In this document: piece after piece, positions 1 to 7,529 of the stretch
How positions within the stretch are numbered: position 1 is the first letter of the stretch
Layout: each line of letters opens with the position of its first letter
NCBI GenBank assembly: GCA_046541355.1
Contig: JBKHDM010000036.1
Location: 1 to 28,898, forward strand
Source: CAYZHV01 sp046541355
Lineage (GTDB): Bacteria; Spirochaetota; Spirochaetia; DSM-27196; Alkalispirochaetaceae
DNA: 28,898 bases
Reading direction: 5' to 3'
Notes under the pieces: model-generated
Seen by the model: only the letters and a program-made list of their open reading frames with translations
What the model was told of the DNA's origin: nothing
The model's database searches: none
Made by a program: the position numbers and the translations under genes

Positions 1-681
1 CACCTCAAGAACAGCAGCTTCCCCGCCAAGAAGGTCGTTCTCACGGTCCCCTCGAAGGACACAATCGATAACATGATCGTCCTCGGTGTAAACGACGACG
101 ACCTCAGGGATAGTGACGAGTGCGTCTCCAACGCCTCCTGCACCACCAACTGTCTCGCCCCGATGGTCAAGGTGCTCAACGACGAGTTCGGCATCGAGCA
201 GGGCTTTATGACCACCGTCCACAGCTACACAAACGACCAGATGACCCTCGACGCTCCGCACTCGGATCTGAGACGGGCACGGACCGCGGCGGTCTCGATC
301 ATTCCTACTACCACCGGTGCCGCCAAAGCGGTAGGCAAGGTGCTCCCGGAGCTGAAGGGCAAGCTCGACGGTCTCGCGATGCGGGTTCCCACCCCCACCG
401 GTTCGATCACCGACTTTGTAGCGTACCTGAAAAAGGACGCCACGGTGGAGCAGGTGAACGCCGCGATGAAGAAGGCCGCCGAGGGCGCGATGAAGGGCAT
501 CCTCGAGTACACCGAGGACCCGATCGTCTCGGTCGACATCATCCACAACACCCACTCCTGCATCTTTGATGCTCTGAGCACCATGGTCAACGGCCGGATG
601 GTGAAGGTCATGGGCTGGTACGACAACGAGTGGGGTTATTCCTGCCGCGTCATCGACCTGGCCAAGAAACTGGTAGATTAA
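1..681 (+). CDS. gap: Glyceraldehyde-3-phosphate dehydrogenase, 3' part (5' end outside window)
   Basis: Glycolytic enzyme that oxidises glyceraldehyde-3-phosphate to 1,3-bisphosphoglycerate with NAD+ and phosphate in the cytosol. The frame is open from base 1, and 226 residues are present before the TAA stop. The catalytic signature SNASCTTNCLAP is visible with the nucleophilic Cys codon at 139-141, followed by the catalytic-domain stretches HSYTNDQ, RARTAA, GAAKAVGKVLPEL and RVPTPTGS and the C-terminal YDNEWGYSCRV typical of the family. The N-terminal Rossmann half lies upstream of the window. An internal ATG at 73 is not the start, because the homologous sequence continues before it. pgk and tpiA follow, which supports a glycolytic operon. 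Family assignment is certain. Confidence 0.97.
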   Translation, partial: HLKNSSFPAKKVVLTVPSKDTIDNMIVLGVNDDDLRDSDECVSNASCTTNCLAPMVKVLNDEFGIEQGFMTTVHSYTNDQMTLDAPHSDLRRARTAAVSIIPTTTGAAKAVGKVLPELKGKLDGLAMRVPTPTGSITDFVAYLKKDATVEQVNAAMKKAAEGAMKGILEYTEDPIVSVDIIHNTHSCIFDALSTMVNGRMVKVMGWYDNEWGYSCRVIDLAKKLVD

Positions 682-687
682 CACCCT

Positions 688-718
688 CTCCAGGGTCCTC
701 CGTCGGAGGGCCCCGGAG
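688..718 (+). terminator. Strong intercistronic hairpin between gap and pgk
   Basis: Arms CTCC-A-GGGTCCTCC (688-701) and GGAGGGCCC-C-GGAG (705-718) pair around a GTC loop, giving 13 pairs including one G-U, with a single A/C mismatch. The bases after it are TCTTTCAC, so there is no proper U-tract. It begins 6 bases after the gap stop. It could be a weak terminator or attenuator, or an RNA-processing or 3'-end stabilising structure that separates gap mRNA levels from pgk. The structure is read from the sequence; the role is inferred. Confidence 0.55.
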
Positions 719-752
719 TCTTTCACATCTCTCGCAGAAGAGGTAAACCACC

Positions 753-1934
753 ATGGCACTTAAGACCGTTAAAGACGCAGACCTGCGCAACAAGCGCGTT
801 CTCATGCGCGCGGATTTCAACGTACCCCTCAAAGGGGAAACGATTACCGACGATACCCGGATTCAGGCAGCCCTTCCGACAATGAACCATATCCTCGAGC
901 AGGAGGGGGCGAGGCTGATCCTCATGAGTCACCTCGGCCGCCCGAAGGGCAAGAAGGACCCCGCCTTTACCCTCGCTCCCGTGGCCCGACGTCTCTCGGA
1001 GCTCCTCGGCAGGGAGGTCGTGATGGCCGAGGACTGTGTCGGACCGGAGGTGGAGAAACAGTCTAAGGAGCTTCCCGCCGGCGGGGTGATGCTCCTCGAG
1101 AATGTTCGCTTTTACAAGGAGGAAACCGACAACGACGAGGGCTTTTCGAAAAAGCTCGCCGCCCTCGGGGATCTCTACGTCAACGACGCCTTCGGAAGCG
1201 CCCACCGTGCCCACGCCTCGACGGAGGGAGTCGCCCACATCCTGCCGTCCTACGCCGGGTTTCTCATCGAAAAGGAGGTCGCCTTCTTTACGCCGGTCCT
1301 CGAGAACCCGGAGCAGCCGATGGTGGCGGTTATCGGGGGAGCGAAGGTTTCCACGAAGATCGCGGTCCTCGAGTCCCTGCTGCCGAACTGCAAGACCCTC
1401 ATCATCGGCGGGGGTATGGCGTACACCTTCCTCAAGGCTCAGGGACACGAAATCGGAAAGTCTCTCCTCGAGGAGGAGTACCTCGAGACGGCGAAGAGCC
1501 TCATTTCAAAGGCGAAGGAGCAGGGGGTGGAGGTCATACTTCCCACAGACCATCTCGTTGCCCCGGAGTTCGACGAGAACGCCGTCGCCGAGGCGGTTGA
1601 CTCCGTCGACGTTCCCGCGGACAAGGTGGCGATGGATATCGGTCCGAAGACAGTAGAGCTGTGCAAGGAACGGATCGCCTCGGCGAGGACGGTGGTCTGG
1701 AACGGTCCGATGGGCGTGTTCGAGTTCGATACCTTTGCCGCCGGAACCCGGATCGTTGCCGAGGCGATTGCCGACTCCCCGGCGATGACCGTTGTCGGCG
1801 GAGGTGACTCAGTAGCCGCGGCGAACAAGTTCAACGTTGCCGCCCGGATGAGCCACGTTTCCACCGGTGGCGGCGCTTCCCTCGAGTTCCTGGAGGGCAA
1901 GAAGCTTCCGGGTATTCAGGCGCTGGAAGCGTAG
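753..1934 (+). CDS. pgk: Phosphoglycerate kinase
   Basis: Transfers the acyl phosphate of 1,3-bisphosphoglycerate to ADP, the first ATP-yielding step of glycolysis; cytosolic monomer. The 393-residue length is typical. Family motifs occur in order: MRADFNVPL near residue 18, SHLGRPKG near 60, ENVRFYKEE near 116, NDAFGSAHRAHAST near 145, GGAKVSTKI near 197, IIGGGMAYTFLKAQG near 220, WNGPMGVFE near 317 and VVGGGDS plus STGGGASLEFLEG at the C-terminus. The ATG at 753 has an upstream purine-rich AGAAGAGG as ribosome site. It is 12 bases upstream of tpiA and 71 bases downstream of gap, with the hairpin at 688-718 in that gap. Nothing unusual was seen in the protein. Confidence 0.98.
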   Translation: MALKTVKDADLRNKRVLMRADFNVPLKGETITDDTRIQAALPTMNHILEQEGARLILMSHLGRPKGKKDPAFTLAPVARRLSELLGREVVMAEDCVGPEVEKQSKELPAGGVMLLENVRFYKEETDNDEGFSKKLAALGDLYVNDAFGSAHRAHASTEGVAHILPSYAGFLIEKEVAFFTPVLENPEQPMVAVIGGAKVSTKIAVLESLLPNCKTLIIGGGMAYTFLKAQGHEIGKSLLEEEYLETAKSLISKAKEQGVEVILPTDHLVAPEFDENAVAEAVDSVDVPADKVAMDIGPKTVELCKERIASARTVVWNGPMGVFEFDTFAAGTRIVAEAIADSPAMTVVGGGDSVAAANKFNVAARMSHVSTGGGASLEFLEGKKLPGIQALEA

Positions 1935-1946
1935 GGGGAAGGCAGT

Positions 1947-2699
1947 ATGAGAACGCCTTTTATCGCGGGCAACTGGAAGATGCACAAGAGTGTCGGCGAG
2001 GCGGTAGCCCTCGCCGAAGAGCTGAGGGGAGCCCTCGCCTCCGGGAAGCACCGGTACATGGTAGCCCCTCCCTTCACCGCCCTGCCGGCGGTGGTGGAGG
2101 TCCTCAAGGGGAGCAACATCCTCGTCGGCGCCCAGAACATGGCAGCCGCCCTCGACGGCGCACATACCGGGGAGATATCGGTTCTGATGCTCAAGGACCT
2201 CGGCGTCCAGACGGTTATCCTCGGCCACTCCGAGCGTCGCCACGACTACGGCGAGGGGGACGAGCTGATCAGGAAGAAGGTTGACCTCGCCCTGTCAGAG
2301 GGTGTAGAAGTAGTGCTCTGCGTCGGCGAAACGCTCGAAGAGCGGGAAGCGGGCTCGGTTCAAACGGTTGTTGAGGCGCAACTCGCCTCGGGACTGGCCA
2401 ACGTGAGCGAGACGGACCTCGGCAGGGTTACCGTCGCCTACGAACCGGTCTGGGCAATCGGGACCGGAAAGACCGCAACCCCGGAAGATGCAGACGAGGT
2501 GCACGCCTTTATCAGAAGTGTGGTCGAAAAGCGCTACTCCCCGGAGGCGGCGCAGAACCTTGTCATTCAGTACGGAGGCTCGGTAAAGCCGGGCAACGTC
2601 AAGGAGCTGATGGCAAAGGAGAATATCGACGGCGCCCTCGTCGGAGGAGCTTCTCTGAAGGGAGAGAGCTTCGTGCCGATCGCGAAATTCGACGAATAG
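1947..2699 (+). CDS. tpiA: Triosephosphate isomerase
   Basis: Interconverts dihydroxyacetone phosphate and glyceraldehyde-3-phosphate; cytosolic TIM barrel, usually dimeric. The 250-residue length is normal. The N-terminal GNWKM carries the catalytic Lys11. GHSERRHDYGE contains the electrophilic His94. AYEPVWAIGTGK contains the catalytic base Glu166 followed by the flexible loop 6. IQYGGSVKPGN and GALVGGASL form the phosphate-binding end. The ATG at 1947 follows GGGGAAGG at good spacing. It sits between pgk and secG; the tpiA-secG pairing is common in bacteria. Confidence 0.98.
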   Translation: MRTPFIAGNWKMHKSVGEAVALAEELRGALASGKHRYMVAPPFTALPAVVEVLKGSNILVGAQNMAAALDGAHTGEISVLMLKDLGVQTVILGHSERRHDYGEGDELIRKKVDLALSEGVEVVLCVGETLEEREAGSVQTVVEAQLASGLANVSETDLGRVTVAYEPVWAIGTGKTATPEDADEVHAFIRSVVEKRYSPEAAQNLVIQYGGSVKPGNVKELMAKENIDGALVGGASLKGESFVPIAKFDE

Positions 2700-2714
2700 G
2701 GAGTCATAGAGCCT

Positions 2715-3083
2715 ATGGGTTTTCTCGGTATCCTTCTTCTTGTTTTCTTCCTCATCAGTGCGGTGCTGCTGATCTTCATTGTCCTCGTCCAGGACGAGGG
2801 GGGGGACGGGCTCGGCGGGATTTTCGGCGGCGGCGGAGCAAGCCAGGTCGGTAACCGGTCGGGTAACATTCTCACCAAGACGACCTCGGTACTCGGGGCG
2901 GTGTTTCTTCTCAGTTCCTTCGGTCTCGCCTGGATCAACCGTACCCCGGAGACGGGTAACGTCGAGGGTGCTGCGCGGCAGCTCGAGGCGCAGGAGGAAG
3001 GGAGCGTTAACTGGTGGGAGACCGAAGAGGAGGCCGCCCCGGAGGGGGAGGACGCTCCGGGAGCTCTGGAGGAATCCGACTAA
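2715..3083 (+). CDS. secG: Preprotein translocase subunit SecG
   Basis: Small inner-membrane subunit of the SecYEG channel that assists SecA-driven protein export. The 122-residue product has two hydrophobic segments, at about residues 3-24 and 53-75. Between them is the characteristic cytoplasmic loop with VLVQDEGGDGLGGIFGGG and the conserved TKTTSVLGAVFLL. The C-terminal 40 or so residues are an acidic, poorly conserved tail that makes it longer than the usual 75-110 residues. It lies directly after tpiA, a frequent arrangement. The GGAG at 2700-2703 is rather far from the ATG but is the only candidate ribosome site. Confidence 0.93.
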   Translation: MGFLGILLLVFFLISAVLLIFIVLVQDEGGDGLGGIFGGGGASQVGNRSGNILTKTTSVLGAVFLLSSFGLAWINRTPETGNVEGAARQLEAQEEGSVNWWETEEEAAPEGEDAPGALEESD

Positions 3084-3095
3084 CCCGGCGGGCGT

Positions 3096-3512
3096 ATGCG
3101 GGTTGCGGTTCTTTTTTTCGCAGACACCAGTCGCGACAGGGTCCGGGACATTTCCCGGGCTCTCGCGGAGGGGGTAGAGTCTCAGGGGCATGATGTCGAC
3201 CTGATCGACGGTGTTCAGGACGTCAATACGAAGCTCACGATCTACACCCATATTCTCATCGTGGCGGAGCAACGCACCCTCTTTTCCGGGCGGATTCCCG
3301 ATGCGATTCCCGAGTTCATTGGGACCTCCGGCGTCGTTGCAGGAAAGAAGAGTTTCGCCTTTGTCGTAAAGAAGCCTCTGGGAAACACCAAAGCCCTCAA
3401 GCGGCTGATGGATGTGATGGAGCACGAGGGGATGTTCATCCGGTACTCCGATGTTCTCGCAACCGTCGAGGACTCCCGCCTTATCGGCGGAAAGCTCACG
3501 GTCGTCCAGTAG
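3096..3512 (+). CDS. Small flavodoxin-like fold protein, function unknown
   Basis: 138 residues. The N-terminus, a beta strand VAVLFFADTSRDR followed by a helix DISRALAEGVESQGHDVDLIDG, resembles the first beta-alpha-beta unit of flavodoxins, where a Thr/Ser-rich loop binds the FMN phosphate. Here the loop is ADTSRDR, which is not a clean T-x-T-G-x-T site, so FMN binding is doubtful. Later strands (THILIVAEQ, KSFAFVVKK) fit an alternating alpha/beta fold. It starts 12 bases after secG with no clear ribosome site and is the last gene before a promoter, so it is probably the distal member of the gap-pgk-tpiA-secG unit. No known family is recognised with confidence; the flavodoxin-like label is a fold-level inference. 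Confidence 0.75.
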   Translation: MRVAVLFFADTSRDRVRDISRALAEGVESQGHDVDLIDGVQDVNTKLTIYTHILIVAEQRTLFSGRIPDAIPEFIGTSGVVAGKKSFAFVVKKPLGNTKALKRLMDVMEHEGMFIRYSDVLATVEDSRLIGGKLTVVQ

Positions 3513-3540
3513 GGAAGCGGAAGCAGAGAAGTCGAAATAA

Positions 3541-3570
3541 TTGACCTTCCAAAAAAGGGGAGGCTATACT
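3541..3570 (+). promoter_or_regulatory. Sigma70-type promoter for the J-protein operon
   Basis: TTGACC at 3541-3546 (5 of 6 to TTGACA) and TATACT at 3565-3570 (5 of 6 to TATAAT) are separated by 18 bases. Transcription would start near 3577, some 20 bases before the first TTG start of the following gene. It lies in an 84-base gap between two + strand genes and is the best promoter in the window by eye. Confidence 0.7.
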
Positions 3571-3596
3571 CTAGGCTGCTTTCACAAATCCACAGA

Positions 3597-4406
3597 TTGG
3601 CAGTTGGCAGATTGAAGACCTACTATGATGTACTCCGGGTAGAGCGTGACGCGACCCAGGACGAGGTAAAACGGGCGTTTCGCGTACGAGTCAAGGAGCT
3701 TCACCCCGATACGAATCGGGAGAGTGCCGGAAGTGCGGATGAGATGACCGAACTACTCACCGCCTACCAGACTCTGAACAACCCGGAGGCACGCTCCGAG
3801 TATGACCGCCTCCACGGCCGGCAGCAGAGTGAGCGACAGTTCGACTTTCGGGAGTTCCTGCGCAGACAGGGGGACGCAGAAAGCCAGGCGCGCCTCATTT
3901 TCTACGATCTGCTTCATGATAACCCCGAGGACGCTCTCGAGCTCTACGATACCCTCATGCGAATTAGCGACTTTGACCTTGCGGAGTATCTCGGTCGGGA
4001 GGACTTCATGGATTGCGCCTTCCTCCTCGCAGAGGAGTATGAGGAGCGCGGCAGCTTCCTCCAAGCCTTCGATCTCCTTGCAGCCATTGTCCGGTTCGAA
4101 CGCCAGCGCCCCTATTTCAAGCACTTTATGGAGGAGGTGGTGGAACGGTTGCGGACAGTGGTATGCTTCAAGATGGCCGGCAGCGAGGAAGCAGACACCG
4201 TTCTGCCTGCCCTCGAACAGATGATCGCCTGGAATTTTTCGAACAAGGAGACCGCCTTCTACCTGAAGAAGGCGGCGGAGCTCTACGTGGAGAAGGGTGA
4301 TTTCGACCGGGCGAACCGGTATCTAACACGAGGGCTCGAGCTCGACAGCAAGCTCAGCGGTATTAAAAAGCTCAAGGAGCGTCTCGCCGCAGGGGCGGCG
4401 TCCTAA
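3597..4406 (+). CDS. J-domain (DnaJ-like) protein with TPR-like C-terminus
   Basis: Likely co-chaperone that stimulates the ATPase of a DnaK partner; cytosolic, with no signal or membrane segment. The J domain spans about residues 6-75: YYDVLRVERDATQDEVKRAF, then the diagnostic HPD at residues 36-38 in ELHPDTN, then YQTLNNPEARSEYDRLHG. There is no Gly/Phe region or zinc-finger domain, so this is not DnaJ itself but a type III J-protein. Residues 95-265 are helical and TPR-like (ELYVEKGDFDRANRYLTRGLELD near the end). Only TTG starts are available, at 3597 and 3612; starting at 3612 gives KTYYDVL, a better fit to J-domain ends. Neither has a ribosome site. A strong promoter precedes it and a SurA-like gene follows at 18 bases. 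Confidence 0.85.
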   Translation: MAVGRLKTYYDVLRVERDATQDEVKRAFRVRVKELHPDTNRESAGSADEMTELLTAYQTLNNPEARSEYDRLHGRQQSERQFDFREFLRRQGDAESQARLIFYDLLHDNPEDALELYDTLMRISDFDLAEYLGREDFMDCAFLLAEEYEERGSFLQAFDLLAAIVRFERQRPYFKHFMEEVVERLRTVVCFKMAGSEEADTVLPALEQMIAWNFSNKETAFYLKKAAELYVEKGDFDRANRYLTRGLELDSKLSGIKKLKERLAAGAAS

Positions 4407-4424
4407 GAGCCCACAGGAATGCGT

Positions 4425-5459
4425 ATGAAACGATTCGTTACTACTCTCCTTATCGCCCTGGTTGCGGCGGGGAGTCTCCCGGCACAGGTCCTCGACAAGC
4501 CGGTGGCCATTGTCCGCCTCACCGAGACTGTGAATATCGGTCAGCGGGAGCTGCGTACCCAGGTACAGCTTCTCGAGCAGCAACTCGGCCGGGAGCTCTC
4601 GGAGGGACAGCGGAGGGAGGTTCTCGAAGCGCAGATCGGGGAGATTCTGATCAGTCAGGCCGCGGCGAGGCTGAACATCCGGGTTACCCAACAGGAGATC
4701 AACAACGCGATCCGGGCGCAGCGGGAGTCTCTCGGCCAGCCGGTCTCGGATTCCCAGTTTCGGCAGTTTATCCAGGAGCAGCTCGATCTCACCTGGGAGG
4801 AGTACGTCGAGCAGATTACCGAGCGGCTCATCCAGGAGAAGTACGTGGTGGAGAGCAAGCGGGAGATGATCAACAACCTCGACCCTCCCGGCCGGAACGC
4901 GGTACTCGCCTTTTACGAGGAGAACGCCACCCAGTTTACCAACCCGGCGATGGTCAGGTTCAATCAGCTGTTTATCGATACCAGGAACCGCAGCGACTCC
5001 CAGGTGGCGGCTGGACGAGACCGGGCGGAGCAGCTGCGGCAGCAACTGCGCTCAGGGCAGTCGAGCTTTCAGGAACTGATGAACGCCTCTCTCGACGACG
5101 CGAGCTACCAGGGCGGAGACTTCGGCTTTCTCCTGCGCAACGATCCCGAGGCGAGGAATCTCTTCGGCCGACGCTTTGTTGAGAGCGTCTTTTCCCTCGA
5201 CGAGGGGGAGGTCAGCAGCGTGATCGAGTCGAATATCGGCTTTCACATCGTCGAGATTACAAATCGCCGCTCCCCCCGGGTCCTCGGGCTCGGCGACCCG
5301 ATCCTCCCGGGACAGAACATTACCGTCCGCGACCAGATCGAAAACTACCTCATGGGGCAGCAGCAGCAGCGCAACTTTCAGCGCGCCGTGGAAGAGGTGA
5401 TGGAGGAGCTGCGGGAGGAGGCCGAGGTGGAGCTGTTCGAGCAGAACCTCGACTGGTAG
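4425..5459 (+). CDS. Periplasmic SurA-like parvulin peptidyl-prolyl isomerase
   Basis: Probably a periplasmic chaperone/prolyl isomerase that helps fold exported or outer-membrane proteins. From the ATG at 4425 the protein starts with a Sec signal peptide, MKRFVTTLLIALVAAGSLPAQ. The ATG at 4419 would leave AGGA only one base away, whereas 4425 has AGGA six bases upstream. Residues 20-150 form a helical SurA_N-type region rich in Gln/Glu (QREVLEAQIGEILISQAA, TQQEINNAI). Residues 165-280 form one parvulin domain, with MVRFNQLFI, QGGDFGFL, VFSLDEGEVSSVIESNIGFHIVEI. The C-terminus is a Gln/Glu-rich helix. Only one parvulin domain is present, unlike the two of Escherichia coli SurA. nusB follows after 3 bases. 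Confidence 0.88.
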   Translation: MKRFVTTLLIALVAAGSLPAQVLDKPVAIVRLTETVNIGQRELRTQVQLLEQQLGRELSEGQRREVLEAQIGEILISQAAARLNIRVTQQEINNAIRAQRESLGQPVSDSQFRQFIQEQLDLTWEEYVEQITERLIQEKYVVESKREMINNLDPPGRNAVLAFYEENATQFTNPAMVRFNQLFIDTRNRSDSQVAAGRDRAEQLRQQLRSGQSSFQELMNASLDDASYQGGDFGFLLRNDPEARNLFGRRFVESVFSLDEGEVSSVIESNIGFHIVEITNRRSPRVLGLGDPILPGQNITVRDQIENYLMGQQQQRNFQRAVEEVMEELREEAEVELFEQNLDW

Positions 5460-5462
5460 ACG

Positions 5463-5876
5463 ATGGCATCGAGAAGGGAGGGACGAATCCTTGCGGTTCA
5501 GGCGCTCTACAGCTGGGAGATCTCCTCTCAGCCCGTTGAGGAACTCCTTGAGTTCACCTGGCGCAAGGAACCGTGGAACCCGGAGGAGCTGCTTTTTCCC
5601 TCTATCCTTGTCCGGGGAACCCTCGAAGAGCTCGAGGAGATCGACGAGGCGATAAAGCGGCACCTCACGGGTTGGAAGTTCGAACGCCTTCAGCTCGTCG
5701 ACCGGGCAATACTGCGGGTCGCCACATACGAGCTGATTTTCCAGAAGGACGTCCCCGCCTCGGTGGCGATCGATGAGGCGGTGGAGATCGCGAAAGAGTA
5801 CAGCGGCGATGACGCCTTCCGCTTTGTCAACGGTGTCCTCGACGGGATCTGGCGCGAGGTGGGCAGGAGCGCCTGA
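5463..5876 (+). CDS. nusB: Transcription antitermination factor NusB
   Basis: Cytosolic RNA-binding factor that with NusE (S10) binds boxA and supports antitermination in rRNA operons. 137 residues, the usual size. The N-terminal SRREGRILAVQALYSWE is the family's hallmark arginine-rich helix. The C-terminal part holds RLQLVDRAILRVATYELIF, PASVAIDEAVEIAKEYSG and FVNGVLDGI, all conserved NusB segments. The start is three bases after the preceding stop with no convincing ribosome site, so translation is probably coupled. The stop TGA shares one base with the ATG of the next gene (TGATG). Confidence 0.96.
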   Translation: MASRREGRILAVQALYSWEISSQPVEELLEFTWRKEPWNPEELLFPSILVRGTLEELEEIDEAIKRHLTGWKFERLQLVDRAILRVATYELIFQKDVPASVAIDEAVEIAKEYSGDDAFRFVNGVLDGIWREVGRSA

Positions 5877-7510
5877 TGCCGAGGGGAGTGCGGGCGGCAG
5901 TCGGGGTGAGTGGAGCGCTGCTGATTCTCCTCGCCACGGTTTTCCTGATCCGCGCGGGCATTATGGACAGTCGCGCCCGCAGCGCCTACCGCTTCGCCCT
6001 CCGCGACGCCGTCTACGCTCTCGAGCAGGGGCAAACCGCCCGGGCGGCGGATCTGCTCCGCGACGCCTCGCGCAACGCCCGCTCTCCCGAGGCGTGGCTG
6101 CGGCTGCTAAAACAAGCCCGGAGACTACCTGAGGACCCCATCTATCCGCAGCTCCTCGAGGAGGCGCACACAGCCTTTCCCGCGGACCCGTCGATCTCCG
6201 CACTCCGGGGCTATGAGCTACTCACCGACGGGGAGCCCTCGGCGGCGTGGCAACTCCTCTCGCGACGGGTAGACCCCGACGCCTATCCAGCCCTCCTCTC
6301 AGCGGCCCTCCTCTCCGCCGGAGCAACCCCGGAGGAGCTCGACTCACCGGAACTCGAGCTCTTTGCCTCCCTCCCTGAGGCGCGGACGCCTGAGCCCTTT
6401 CTCAGGGCGTATGAGTTCTCCCGGGCTCTCCCGTTTCTCGACAACGCCCTCCTCCTCACCCTCGAGAGTGGCGCGTTCGGACAGGCCGAGGAGATCCTCG
6501 AGCGCTACCTCCGGGAGATCGAGCCGGGGAGACTCGGCGAGGAACGCTCCCGGCTCCTTCTGGTCGCAAGCCACACCCTCGAGAACCGAAGCGCCTTCTA
6601 CACCTATCTCGAAGCCCTCGGTGGTGCCTCGGCAACCCTCCCGGAGCCGCTGCTCCTGCAGGCGGACCTTCGTATGAGCGCCCGGGAGTGGGAGGAGGCA
6701 GCCCTCCTCTACGAGGAGGTCCGGACCGTCGCGCCCCGCTTCTCCCCGGTGGTCTATCTCAACGGAGCGCTGTTGCTCCGCCGGGAGGGTCGCAGCGCGG
6801 TGGAGCTCCTCGAGAGGGGAGCTGCCCGCTTTCCCGAGGAGCTCAGGGTGAGGAGGGCGCTCCTTCGGGAGCTTATCGCCACCGGCAGGGAGGAGGAGGC
6901 GAGCTCCCTCCTCGCGGAGGGTGAGCCGGACATGATGAGCGCGCTCCTGGAGGTGGCGTTCTTTCGTCCTCCCTCGAGGGACCGTGGTTACGTCCCGCGC
7001 CTCTGGCGGCTGCTCAACGACTGGGACAACCCCCCGGAAGCGGCGCGACTGCTCGCCTACCATCTGGTCGGGACCGGAGACCTGGAGGAGCTCGAGCGGC
7101 TGATCGATCGGTTTCCTCCCGAGACCCACGGGTGGTCCCGGTTCTACACCGCCTACCTCGCCTATCGCACGGGGCGGTACGCCGAGGCGGATACGCTTTT
7201 CGAGGAGGCGGACCTGGAGCGCTATCCGGTCCCGCCCTGGATGTGGGAGGGTAACAGCGCCTTTGCCGCCCTCAGGAGCGGCTCCTACAGCCGGGCGGTG
7301 GAGCGAGCGAGGCAGGCGCGGGAGCAGCTGCTGGCCTCCGGGCGGGAGGGGAGCGCCGAGCACGGCACCCTGCTCACCCTCGAGGCTGAGGCGCTCCGTC
7401 TGGCGGGGCGGAGGCAGGAGGCGCTCACCGTGGCGAGAAGGGCTGTGGAAATCGCTCCGGAGAGCAGCAGCGCACGACTGGTGCTGCGAAATCTTGAAGG
7501 TCTGCGCTAA
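5876..7510 (+). CDS. Membrane-anchored TPR-repeat protein, function unknown
   Basis: 544 residues. A single hydrophobic segment at about residues 8-27 (AAVGVSGALLILLATVFLIR) follows a short basic N-terminus, so it is either a signal-anchor with the body in the periplasm or an uncleaved signal. The rest is a long series of helix pairs with the Ala/Leu/Tyr spacing of tetratricopeptide repeats: FALRDAVYALEQGQTARAADLL near 42, then FYTYLEAL, WEEAALLYEEV, YLAYRTGRYAEADTLFEEA and LEAEALRLAGRRQEALTVARRAVEIAPES at the end. TPR arrays act as protein scaffolds, but no partner can be named. It overlaps the nusB stop by one base, so it is translationally coupled. No enzyme motif was seen. Confidence 0.82.
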   Translation: MPRGVRAAVGVSGALLILLATVFLIRAGIMDSRARSAYRFALRDAVYALEQGQTARAADLLRDASRNARSPEAWLRLLKQARRLPEDPIYPQLLEEAHTAFPADPSISALRGYELLTDGEPSAAWQLLSRRVDPDAYPALLSAALLSAGATPEELDSPELELFASLPEARTPEPFLRAYEFSRALPFLDNALLLTLESGAFGQAEEILERYLREIEPGRLGEERSRLLLVASHTLENRSAFYTYLEALGGASATLPEPLLLQADLRMSAREWEEAALLYEEVRTVAPRFSPVVYLNGALLLRREGRSAVELLERGAARFPEELRVRRALLRELIATGREEEASSLLAEGEPDMMSALLEVAFFRPPSRDRGYVPRLWRLLNDWDNPPEAARLLAYHLVGTGDLEELERLIDRFPPETHGWSRFYTAYLAYRTGRYAEADTLFEEADLERYPVPPWMWEGNSAFAALRSGSYSRAVERARQAREQLLASGREGSAEHGTLLTLEAEALRLAGRRQEALTVARRAVEIAPESSSARLVLRNLEGLR

Positions 7511-7521
7511 ACTCTGATACT
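7494..7521 (+). promoter_or_regulatory. Possible sigma70 promoter placing the transcript start at the map ATG
   Basis: TTGAAG (7494-7499) and GATACT (7516-7521) lie 16 bases apart. The predicted transcript start is 7527-7529 and the map ATG is at 7530. No ribosome site is present upstream of the ATG, so a leaderless message is possible. The hexamers match consensus 4 of 6 and 4 of 6, and part of the site lies in the 3' end of the previous gene. Confidence 0.4.
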
Positions 7522-7529
7522 TTGAAAAC

